DNA of 64,000 nucleotides. Source: Hofstenia miamia (taxonomy: Eukaryota; Xenacoelomorpha; Acoela). How positions within the stretch are numbered: position 1 is the stretch's first letter; each line of letters opens with the position of its first letter. Location of the stretch: NCBI GenBank assembly GCA_004352715.1, contig SCFE01000030.1, positions 1,632,074 to 1,696,073 of the forward strand. Reading direction: 5' to 3'. The notes under the pieces are model-generated. The model was not told the DNA's origin. It ran no database searches and worked only from the letters and a program-made list of their open reading frames with translations. A program made the translations under genes and the position numbers. Shown piece after piece: positions 10,501 to 23,699 of the stretch.

Positions 10501-13500
10501 TTCAATATTGCATTTACAATTTATCAATCTTATTTGAAGTTAACTTTATTTATATTCGAATTAAGCTCGTCATGGGTCTATCAATTCATAGATTAATGCC
10601 CCTCCCCTGTTATTCCTAATATTCGGAATCTCATTTTTAAAATTTAGTCTATGAAATTAATAATTGAGCTCTTTGTTTAAATATTTGTTTGATTTAGTAA
10701 CTGTGTAATCAGGGCCTTCTATATATACGGCCTTGGTGAAGCAAGCAAAGCTCCAAACGAGGAGAACGATGTATTATATGCAAAATAGACTCTACATCAA
10801 GTACCAATAGCTACAGAGCTTAAAATTTTGCTCTTTCTTAACCAACTTCTTACGTAGAAATTTGAAAAACACTGTATGTGTATTTTTTACTTATGGACCG
10901 CTAATTTTCGAAATTTTGCAAAAATACATACCCTCCCCATTTTCATTTTAAATTGCAAAAAACCATGCATATTCATAGAGTTCTATTCATTTAAAACAGA
11001 ATGGTTTAACCATTTTAAAAAATATACACTGACTGAGCTATGGCAATCCAAAAGCTGACTACTTGAGCAAAAAATACCAAATTTTGAAATTCTATCAAAC
11101 ACAACCTATTCAATTTTGAAGATACGACTTTGGCTCCACTACTTTCAGGTAAGTAAAGAATTAAAATGAGAGCAGTTGTTCAGGGAAAAACATTAAATGT
11201 AGGATAAATGCAAAGAGACAATCAAGATCTAGGCAGAAGCAATGTATGAGGCATACCTGGAGGAAAACAGAAAACTGTGAAAGAGAAGAAATCGAAATTG
11301 TTGGCTTTGTGTTATTTTATTTTTATTGTCTAAATATAATGTCCTAAGCATCAACGTTTCAATTTTATTTTTGGCATCAATAAGGAAGTGAAATTTGTGG
11401 TATAATTGATTCAGTTGATCAGTAACCAGCCTGAAATAAGTATATCAATTGTTTAATTTAACTTGTCAAAATACACGCAAGAAATCTCGCGCCTGCAGCT
11501 GTCTTGCATTAATATTTTATAGTCATGAAATCATCCACTGTCAAAAAGTTTTTTCATACGTTATTCTAAATTTTTCATATCAAATTAGTGTAAATATATA
11601 CTATTTTTACTTCTTGGAGTTTACTTTGCCTATACTCACTATTGAGTTTGTTGCAGGATTTCATTTATTCTCACTTTAAATTCATGTTTTGTTATGCAGA
11701 CTTATCAATTCTCTATTATTAACAGAGTAGTTTTGGCCTAAATTCACACAAATAACTAAAATGATAAATACTTTTAGAGTACACAAAATACAAATGTACT
11801 CCATTGTCCAATGATTTCCCGATAGGTTCTGATTAGAAGGGAGACATTCGTCACCCAAAAATATCATTTATAGCAGTTATTCATATAAAGTCGCGTTTTC
11901 CCGTATCCATTGAAATAACATACTCCCTCCTTTCCATTAATATGGTCCCATCCCAATTTTTGTTGTTCGGAAAGATATTGCCATATCAATTGTATACTCA
12001 CATCAAATACATCCAGTAAATATTTATAGATCAAATTAAAGCTACTATCTATAACATTTTCCTTAGTATCAGTTGCTTCTCAAGCCTTCAGGATCGACTT
12101 TGCCTTACAATGAGTGCTTTAAGTCTTCCCTTACGCCGGATTTGTTCTTAATCCACATGAACCAACTAATAATTCTTTTCACCATAACATTTCATTGCAT
12201 TGAAATGCGGACGATTGGTGGTTGGTTAGTCATAACAATATTCCAACCATATTTTGATCCTTCTTTGACAAGGTCTTGATCCAAAGTGCTGCAAGGGGGT
12301 TTAGCATTCCTTTTAATGACAGGCATTTTATCCTTAAGAATATAAACAATTTTTTTATCAGCATATCTTTGTAAATCTCTCTTTATTCATGTAGGAGATT
12401 TGTTTTGTTTCAAGCGAACCCTTTAGGTTTTTTTCTGTTACGGTTAGCTGCTACAATTTCTTCAAATTGTTAAATACAGATTTGTCTATTAAAGGATTGC
12501 TTGTGGTCGATCAAACTTATCCAAAAACATAACTTGGTGATGTATCGTTTACTTTTGCAATATAATCACCAACGTTTTGTAACATCTAGTTTTTTAGGTA
12601 AAGAAGAAATCGAGCAAATAAAGTTCATCAGAGAGTTTCGCATGTGCAATGGATGCAATTGTTGCATGTGTGTTGCATCGGACGTCATTGTTTCCAGTCC
12701 CACCCGCGTTATTGGGCACATTAAGCCCATGTGTGGATTACTAAAATCTACTTATGTTGCTTCGAGTATTGCGCACGCACCACTTTCTTCAGTTTAACAA
12801 AAAATGCGAATGGCTAGATTTGGGTCTTATTAGTCATTACCAGTGTTGATTAATATAAAAACCATTTGCAATAAGTTCAAAAGTAACACGTATACTGCAT
12901 ATCAAAAGATGTGTTTATCACTTGCAATACATGTATAACGTTTTTGAAAATTGTCAAGAAGAATTAGAATATAACTGATAGTTCTGAGAAATGCAGAATC
13001 TGTCGATAACCTTGCTATCAAACAAGAAGAGAAACTCCTACAAACATTTAACTTCTTTTTTTCGTAGGTACTATAATAATAAACCAAAAAAACTATCGTA
13101 TGTAGTTAGAACACTCAATTTTCAATTATCTTATGTTCTAATTTCGCTATTTTTCATCTTTGATCCCACTTGATGCTAATTAGAAAGTTTTCAAACATTT
13201 TAATTAATTTTTCCCATATCGACATAGATTTCTTAATCATTCTTGTCCGGGAAAACTGATCTATTGTATTTCTTACTAACGATATGGACATTTCAAAATG
13301 TTGAGCTTGCTCAATTTTGCATTTATTGAGTCAAACCACAATAGCGCTTAAATTCTAATTGCTTTTTTGGCTTTCAAGCTACTGACAGATGTTTACATTC
13401 AATCCCTTAAGATACTATTATTCCTAAATGTGGTGTTTAGACATTACAATAGCTTATTTAGTTGTTTTTTAATTACAAATTGGAATTATTTCCACATTCA

Positions 13501-16500
13501 CTGACACCTGTTTTTGATGTATTTGGCGCTTAATGGGGTGAGAATTGGTATTTCAATTCTTTGATTTTCAGCTCTTGTTTAAAAAATTAGTTGTCAACGT
13601 ACATTGTATCAGAAAAAGTCTCCACCTGGTATACATAATTGCTCAGACAGACTTTGAATGAGGTAGTTAATTAAATTACCTGTGCAGCATTCTGATGCAG
13701 ACATTGCTCATGCAGGTGTCTGTTAAAGTAAATGGATTTGGCATGATTACAATTGAATCTATACTGCCTTTTTACAGAACAATATCGATATGTTTGACAA
13801 TTTGACAGATTTCGTATTCTCTTATTTGTGACCAATACATCGATCTAGGATTCGAAATCTATCTACTTACCAGTTATCCAAAAGCACAGATAATTTGTGA
13901 GCTTTGTTTTCCGATCTCTTCAGTTTACTTTAAATGGTAAAATGCTTTTTTTATTTTCTTTTTGCTCATTGCTAATTGGTTAGAGAAACTACTTACTAGG
14001 TTTTGTGATAGAAAATTTTCTGTTAATCTAATTAGGAATACAGGGTGTCCCAATAAAATGTATACACATTAAAATAACTGTAAACGTGGTATTTAATTAG
14101 AATTTTATTATTTCAAAAGTAAAAATATTCACTGTTTGTTCTCAAATTGACGTCCATTTTGATCCAGACACTGCTGACAACGCCAAGCAATAGAATAGCA
14201 CACATTATGAAACAATTCCCTTGTATTCGGGTGCATTCGTGCTCAATGGTTTCTTTCAATTCAGCAACTGCTGTAGGTTTCGTAGTATACACTTTGTCTT
14301 TAAGGTATCCCCATAAGAAAATTGTCTTTGCACTTCAACTGCATTTTCATATTTCAAGTAGCATTTTAGAATAAATTTTCTTTCTTCGAAGTTAAGTTAG
14401 GCTGTTATTCTTATCTTAAGGAGTTGAATCTGGAAAAAATCACAAAAAGTTTATTTATTAGCTATTTACAATTATCTAAAAATATAGTCAAAATACAATG
14501 AGAAAACAAAAAAATGATGCGTGTAAATATTTTTAAACTTTTGAAATAATAAAATTCTAATTAAATTCCACGTTTACAGTTATTTTTAATGTGTATTGAT
14601 TTTATTGGAACACCCTGTATATATGTGCTTTGAACATTTTTGAATAATGTTTTATTGTGACACGTTTCGACAAACATTGTTGTCATTTTCAAGCATTTGG
14701 AGAAATGTTCCCGAACTTTTTCTTTTAGTAATTCAGATCTTCAAAATATATTTAGAATTGTTTTATGTCTTTGTTTATTTAATAATGTTTTCTTAGTTGA
14801 TTTTATACATATTGCTTCTGCGATTTCAGTTTCGCGATGTCTTATTAGTATTTAAAAATTTTTGATGAGCGTCATTAAATTAACACCATTTCGTGCTTAG
14901 TCAATCGAATATTTGAATCTTGCTCAAATTACAAAAGCTTAACAGAAAATTTGAATAAAATCACAAAAGATCTCAAAAATATTGGATATCCACAAAAAAA
15001 TAATTCGTAAGATTATTGATTGGTAATTTTCATGAAATACACAAAATTCAAATTCTACACATAACCAAGACAAAACAAAAGTATACTGGAAGTTACCATT
15101 TATAAAATCACGAGAAAAACAACTAAAGAAAACAATACGATCATACAACAATGAATTACCAACTTCGAAAATTTGGTCAGTATTTTACGCAAAAAAAGAC
15201 CATGGAAATGTTCCCTAATAAAAATCATATTACCATTTTATTGTCTTCTGGTATCGTTTATTCATACGACTGTGATGAATGTTCAAGTTCATACATTTGC
15301 GAGACCAGAAGGCATTTAGAAACTCGGGCAAAGGAACATATATGAGGATATCTACAATCCGAAATATATATATATATGGATGTGAACCCAAGCTGAAAAA
15401 TTTTAAAATACTAATAAAAAACTAAAATCGCAGAAGCAATATGTATAAAATTAACTAAGACATCAAACAAATTTACATATATTTTGAAGATCTGAATTAC
15501 TAAAAGAAAAAAGTCGGGAACATTTCTCCACATGCTTGAAAATGACAACAATGTTTGTCGAAACATGGCAAAATAAAACATTGAAGTTTAATTTATTATA
15601 AATGATGAAGTTATGCGGTATCTATGCATGTTCCTTTTTTTCTTGTAATAGCTCTAGTTATTTCTTATAGAAAATAAATTCAAGTTTAGATTGAACTCGA
15701 CAAAAATTTCTAGAACAAGAAGTTTAAAATTTGATACATCTAACGAATTTTGGAACAATAATTAATCAATAGATGGCGTTCGTATAGTATTATTAGTGAA
15801 TATTGAATAAAGTGGTGCGTGCTAGAAGATACCGATTATTTCACTTTGGTTGGACGCTCTGGTGCACTTCTTTCATGCTTAGCTAGGTTGTATCGACACG
15901 ACACCGACGAAATGTTTCAAATATTTAACAGCTCAAAGCAAAAAATAGGCGAAATGTCACGTGAATATACCGGCCATATGCATGAACATGACGTTCACAT
16001 GAATCCTGACTCGGATAGATTTACTGTAATACTTTCGCAACCACTGGGCAGTGATGACAAACTTCTACTCGTTGGCGCTATTATTCTTTTGGATTTCGAC
16101 TTTTTTGAAGGCAATGTCAAAGGCAAAGTTGACCTTGACACCATTTAATTCGTGACATATAGTTTATATTTTTGTTTAAGAATTTACATAAATTTTTATG
16201 ACTCCATTAAGGTTTCGTCAAATTTATAAATAGTTTTAGATATTCAGAAATCCCTAAATTTTCATTTTGAGTTAACGGAAACATAAACAAATGAAAAATG
16301 TATTTTACAAAATGTTCTACAACGTTTTCATACAAAGCAGTACAGTTCAATTTTTTATTATTATTTTAAACAATCACCCATCAATCACGCCGTGAATTAG
16401 TGCGAGACACTCAAAAATTGAATCACATTCAATGCTGCAATTGTTTTTTAATTATTCAAAATGTTTGTTTATCAAGTTGCCTATTTTTGTTTAATTAGCC

Positions 16501-19500
16501 TGCTGTATTGAAGGGCTTTTTTGTTTTCACAACACGTAGACATCACTCAATCAATACATTGCAAACTTCTCATCTGTCGTTCTCATATCCACCATTTAAT
16601 TATACTGCGACTCGCGGTGCTTATAATTTTAAATGTTGGGTAGATCCATTTTGACCAATTTTATTATCTAAGCATATTGTTTTTATGCAAAAACATCTTG
16701 CTTTACTATGGAGAAAGATGTTTCTAGTTAATCTATCCAAAAAATAGGTTTAGTTAAATTTTCGAGAATCTAACTTAAAACTGGATATTAGCAAAATTGA
16801 TTTAATTTTATTAATTTATGCAATCATTTGTATTCAACTAAATTTTCAAACTATTCTTGATATTGTTTAGGTTAATGAAAGGAAAGTTCTATGATTTGTC
16901 TTTTAATTGGTTAATTAGACAAAAAATGTTCTTGAATTTCAGTTTCAAATTTCACACTTCAGTAGTGAACAATTGCTCTGTACAGAAATTCAGTTGTAAC
17001 ACTAAGCATATAAATAATTTAGTTAATCCTCATCAATTGTTAATATATGTTTTAATGAATAGATTCAATATTTTATTAAAACTGCTTTAGCATCTATAAA
17101 ATGTTAATATCGAATTCAATCGTCATGCACCATCACAATGCAAAGAATGCAGGGATTGGAAATTGGTGAAAACATTTATTCATCTTTCATATCAAAGCTA
17201 ATCCCTCTCTTCATTTAACTCTTAAGAACACTTCTTGTATCATTTAAACTGTAAATTGACATGATTAAACTATGGATTATCATTCAATCCATTTGCAATT
17301 ATTTCTAACCATGTGCAAATGCATGTATTTTTATAAGAATAGGCAAGACTCCAAGTATCGCATTCTGCCTCAATTTGCCTGAATTTTTGTTTTTTTAATG
17401 CTATTAGTAGTTTTGTTCTATGTTAATTAAATGCCCACATTAGATGTACTCTTAAATTACTTTTTTTCAAAATTTGTCATCATTTTCAATACAGTCAATT
17501 CATAGTATTTGAAGGATTCGATACTTTAAGTATTAAATCAGCTGCTAAGTTTCTAGGTTTGAAAAAGACTTGATTATTATTTTTTATTCTTAGTATTGAG
17601 TGTGTCTATTTTTAGTGTTTTTAAAAGTTTTGTGTTTTTGGTTTTTCGGTATCTGTGTTTTCCATAACAATGTATTTTGTAGTTCGCGTCGTTACTAAAA
17701 CAACCCATTCAATTATTTATCATTATTAGTTGAAATCTTCAAATCAATGTCACGATTCCCAATACATCGTCTCAATGCTCCATTTACTCATCCATAATTC
17801 ACCAGTTTGCGTTATTTATTGATATCCCTGGAAAATCTATCTGTTCTTGGATTTTAATTTTTAAGGTAATTGTAGCCGTGTTTCCATTCTAAAATGCATT
17901 TATTTTTAGATAAATGTTTTTTCACGAAAACTGCATAACATTGCGCTTTTTGAAGTTACAATGCAAGCAAATGCCTATGTGTTACTTGGACTTTATTACA
18001 AAAAAATTTTCTAGATTAATTTTTTTATAAAGTGCAGAATACATATACTGTGTTACCGAACACAGTTGAATGCAAAAAATGTGCATTTTCATATGTGTAC
18101 ATTTCATGTAGAAATTTACATTTTAGTGTATGAGGGAAGCACTGTCTTTAATAAAATTATGCAAATTAATGCCTTAACGTCCTGGTTTACAATAAACAAA
18201 TGTTGCATTAATTTCGTTCTTTCCTATTCATTTAAAATTCCCTCCATATTCATTTGTCAATTTTTATCCAATTCAAATTTTCGCGTTTTTCTGCTTTATA
18301 CAGAATGATTCGCTATTGCAATTAAGGAATTGTTTTGCTTTAAAAATTGTTGTAGAGACAGCGATATCTATCGCAAATGTGTAAATTGCATCAGCAATAT
18401 TGATATTTAGGTTTATGAATCATGAATCTGGGATATTAAGGAAAACTTTATAATTTCGCCATGCTAATCAAGAGTATTTTTCATAACAAATATGGTAGAC
18501 ATGAATTGTTACTACGAAAAAATTTCTAACGAGAACACTTAAACAATTGATTCTGAAGTTGACTTACCTTAATGTTTATGTAAAGTAGAGTTAGATAGAC
18601 CGTTCTTTTTTCAATTCATTATATCTTTGATGGTATGCTGCATTGGCTCAAAAATAATCAAATGAACAATTTTTATTCCATTGCTCATTTGATTGTATTA
18701 ATTTCTTTAAATTCAATGTTTTAAATACATAATTTTACACTGTTCCTTTAAAATATATGTTGGGTGTAATATTTCATGCAGCCAATTCTTGAACAAAAAA
18801 CATGGGAAAATTATGTACAATCAACTAACAACATTAATTACAATGCTCTTGTTTTAATGGCAATGCCAGAGACTTTGTGTAATGACTGTCTATTCATGGA
18901 AATCGGTTCAAATGTGATCGGTGTCAACCTTCGACTTCACATTGTCTTCGAAAAGATCGAAATCTATGCAAATGACAGCACCCAAAAGAAGCGTTTTCTG
19001 ATAGGCCGAAATCTTTTTGTTAAGAGTGACCGTGAAGCGGTCGGAATCTGCGGTTTGATTAGTTTCGCTTGTGCTGGTATCGTGTCCTGTGAATTCTCTT
19101 CCTAAATTATAATTTGAAGGCTTGCTTATAAAATATTATCAAACATCTATATTTTGTATCTGTACAGGCAACCTACAAAAGAGGAGTTTTAATTGATAAA
19201 TCATTCTAGAATTTTGATGTGATTCATGCCTAGCTTAACAGATTTTCATTTCAATGATCAAGGACTATTTGATATTATGCAAACCATAGTAATGTTGTGC
19301 ACCATTTACAACTAAATTCAGAATTTTTATGCTAACATTTTAATGGTTAGAACAACATTGTCCAATCGAATTTTCAAGTAACCCTAAGTGGTAGGTAATA
19401 TCTCTGAGGCCTTTTAGCTCTTGTAAAAATCACACGAATTTGGAAATGTCATCATGAACATGGGTTATTTATAACAAGTTCAAATTTGAGGCTCGCTTAC

Positions 19501-22500
19501 ATTGCGATACCGCACCAAATTCAAGCTGTACACCTTCACCAAATTCCACTAAATAACTACTAAAGATATTATTTTCGGAAATTGATGTATGGTAAATTAA
19601 CTATTTTTTATTTAGCGAATCATTGGTCCACATTACCATTCATAATTTTCAAATCAAAATCATTTGTTGTCGGAATTAGATGTGAAGACTCTTACTAATA
19701 AATAAAATAAAATAAAAATTTTTTAATAGGAAACGTAGAAAATTATAACCTTGCTTAATTTCAATTAATATATGATGTCCTGTTGTATATCAATGTACAA
19801 TACACATTTCTTTTCAATTGACAATTCAAAAAGATTTTTGTTTCTAGTATTAAGTCGCACTTCCCTTTTTGCGTCATTGAGTTAATAAAAACAAATCAAG
19901 TTTAAAAACTAATGCAAACAATTAGGCTCCAATAATTTATTTGAAAGTTTTATTGGTTTTACGGAAACCGTTTTTGCACTACCATCAATTACTCAATATT
20001 TAAATGATTTTTATATATTTAGAGATGCTTATGTTCTTACAATTTTATCGAATCATCCGCATGAGAAAAATGTTTTAAAAGTGTGACCCAAAATTTACGA
20101 TATTTTGGCCTAACGACTGTTTAATTTTGACTATTTTAGCATTTTTCGCCTTGCGGTTGTCTCATTGGCAATGGCCATTTCATATCTAGGAATATCTAAT
20201 GCATGGCAAGGTGTCTGATTTTTCCTTGAAATAGTATGTTGGCTGCCAAAAATGCCTTCACTTCTTTTTCACCAAGTCTTTCTTCCGGATATGGTTGGGT
20301 GATAATTTTTAGTTTTTGAAAATGCAAGGGAAACCATGCACACCGTATTATGGCTGAAAAACCATTTCCAAATTGTATAACACATGCTCCTAGCTTAAAA
20401 ATGGAACCCTCCCGAGACACATTGAAAATCTTGTCTAAAAATGCACATTTATATGGTTATAGGAAACATATGAACATGTCGTATTTCATTGTACTTGATT
20501 GTATTTTTCTTTCTCCTATTTTAGAGATGGTTTTAAAGTTTCAGTAGCAGTTATTCTTTGATTTATAACCTATTTATTTGTACTTAACAGCACTGAATAT
20601 TATAGATTTATTTGTTTCAGCATCTGGGAAACGTCCTAACAATTTTACTATGGTCTGTGTGATTTGAGATCTATTTTCTGCTTTGATCACCCTCTATAAT
20701 ATGGTTTCTTTTATTTTCAGATGAGTAGTACTTGCATGCTTGTAGTAGTAGTTTAGCAATGGCAAGTAGATACAGAAAAACAAGATCCATTGGAGCCCTC
20801 TTAGATGTAGATATTGATTTTCCAGCTATCTTAAAATTTTCCAGTAAAAAACTGCCAACCTACTCTGATGGGGTCTTGAGATATTTAATTGAACATCAAA
20901 CAGTCAAGACATACCCTTCAGAAGCCTTCAATGAAGTAAAGAAAAGAGTTTACAGTAAATAGTATCATGAGAGTATTTCCTGTATAGGTATAACACTAGC
21001 AGCAATCAGAAAACAATAGAAAAAGACTGGGAAATCTTCCGAGAAGCCAAGAAAAGATTACAACTAAGAAAAACCTCTTGCAAAGCCATTGATCAGTATC
21101 AAGTATTACGTGATAATGCTAAAAAGCTTTATAATGTATCAGCTACATCCCAAGAAAAATATAGCAGTGTGAAGGTGAATTTGGTGTCTATGTCTAAGAA
21201 TGAGCATGAATACTTACTTGATCAACAGACAGAGACGAAAATCACATGTGATAAGGGGGTAGACCATGTATGGTATGCTGCTATGATGAGGAGACTAAGA
21301 GAAAGAGAACTGAATGAGAAGTATAGAGAGTAATGGAACATCACTTCAGATTTGTAGATTCAGATAAAATAAATGATTACTATCAGTGAGGAAAATAACC
21401 CATCAGAGTCAGTAGAACAGATGGAAGATGATAAAGGACTAGTACACACAGAAAATGAAGATGAGACTCAGAGTCCAGAAAGAAAACAAAAGCGGAAACA
21501 ATTTATTATTGCAGATATTAGTGATGACCCCTACCTAAAGCTATACAACACATCAGAGTGTCAGACCATAGAGTTTATGAAACATTTGATGGCTTCAAGG
21601 GTTTGGGTTTATCAACTTCTGAGGCATCTCAATCTCTGGTCAAATTTACTAATTCCCTGTTCAACTGTAGCTTGAAGGTATTAGATGAGAATGATGAGAA
21701 CTTTGATGTTGATACATTACCCCATCTCAGAACTAATTGAAGCTAAGAGGTTGGCACTGAACACAGAATGTTAATGGAGATTCTGGATCTGGTTCCATTC
21801 CCCTTGCATCTTATTAAAAATCAGAGAGAGCAAGCAAAACATTGCTGACCAATGTCAATTAATGTTCTAGATACTTGGAGCTTTTTCTAACAAGTCTGAT
21901 AAGGAGATGTACCAAATAGTTGATGCCCAAATATCTGATTCAACAGAGCACAATAAAGGGTTTGCTACATTACTGAAAGATATGTTTGATCGGAACACTG
22001 AAGCTGGTAAACTCTTCTGTGAAACACATACCACTCTGGGATTTAGTTCTGCCATGAACACCAGACTGTCCCTTAAGCAATTCAGAGCATCCCTGAAGAA
22101 ATTTGTTAATATTTATGAACTCAATATTGTACACTCACATTGGTGTATATAACTTACCCTAATCATAGCATATAAGGATGTGAATTTTAAGTTAGAAATA
22201 CATTATGAACTTCTAGTAAGGAATACCCTATAAAATTTTAATAAGACATGTAATATTGACTAGAAGCCATGAAAGATATATACCTTAATTTAGAATATTT
22301 TGATCTAATATTTCAATGTGGCTTGGGAGGATTCCATTTTTAAGGTATGAGCATGTGTTATGCATTTTTGAAAAGGTTTTGTTAGCCATAATAAAGTGTG
22401 TATAGTTTCCAATGCATTTTAATTTTTGTTGAAAAACTCATGATTATCACCCGACCCTATTCCGAAGGAGCAATAAAGTCTTGGTGTTGATAAATCTTGC

Positions 22501-23646
22501 TGTAAGCTCGTGTCAATATGNNNNNNNNNNNNNNNNNNNNNNNNNNNNNNNNNNNNNNNNNNNNNNNNNNNNNNNNNNNNNNNNNNNNNNNNNNNNNNNN
22601 NNNNNNNNNNNNNNNNNNNNNNNNNNNNNNNNNNNNNNNNNNNNNNNNNNNNNNNNNNNNNNNNNNNNNNNNNNNNNNNNNNNNNNNNNNNNNNNNNNNN
22701 NNNNNNNNNNNNNNNNNNNNNNNNNNNNNNNNNNNNNNNNNNNNNNNNNNNNNNNNNNNNNNNNNNNNNNNNNNNNNNNNNNNNNNNNNNNNNNNNNNNN
22801 NNNNNNNNNNNNNNNNNNNNNNNNNNNNNNNNNNNNNNNNNNNNNNNNNNNNNNNNNNNNNNNNNNNNNNNNNNNNNNNNNNNNNNNNNNNNNNNNNNNN
22901 NNNNNNNNNNNNNNNNNNNNNNNNNNNNNNNNNNNNNNNNNNNNNNNNNNNNNNNNNNNNNNNNNNNNNNNNNNNNNNNNNNNNNNNNNNNNNNNNNNNN
23001 NNNNNNNNNNNNNNNNNNNNNNNNNNNNNNNNNNNNNNNNNNNNNNNNNNNNNNNNNNNNNNNNNNNNNNNNNNNNNNNNNNNNNNNNNNNNNNNNNNNN
23101 NNNNNNNNNNNNNNNNNNNNNNNNNNNNNNNNNNNNNNNNNNNNNNNNNNNNNNNNNNNNNNNNNNNNNNNNNNNNNNNNNNNNNNNNNNNNNNNNNNNN
23201 NNNNNNNNNNNNNNNNNNNNNNNNNNNNNNNNNNNNNNNNNNNNNNNNNNNNNNNNNNNNNNNNNNNNNNNNNNNNNNNNNNNNNNNNNNNNNNNNNNNN
23301 NNNNNNNNNNNNNNNNNNNNNNNNNNNNNNNNNNNNNNNNNNNNNNNNNNNNNNNNNNNNNNNNNNNNNNNNNNNNNNNNNNNNNNNNNNNNNNNNNNNN
23401 NNNNNNNNNNNNNNNNNNNNNNNNNNNNNNNNNNNNNNNNNNNNNNNNNNNNNNNNNNNNNNNNNNNNNNNNNNNNNNNNNNNNNNNNNNNNNNNNNNNN
23501 NNNNNNNNNNNNNNNNNNNNTATATATATATATATATATCATTTTTTGACTGTCTTAAACTTATCTAGTTGTTTAAAACTGATAATTAAATGTTTTAAAT
23601 AATTGGCTAATTGAATCGAATTATCACAATGGTTATAAGACGTTCA

Positions 23647-23699
<53 letters not shown>

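Noticed and set aside
14939-15151. Minus-strand 70-codon frame
   Set aside because: The plus strand in this span carries Penelope-type protein sequence; the minus frame has no motif.
18776-19105. Plus-strand open frame of 109 codons
   Set aside because: It is the antisense shadow of scramblase B exon 4; the minus strand gives a clear scramblase C-terminus.
22457-23602. Long open frames across 22521-23520
   Set aside because: Produced by the N gap and the TA repeat.
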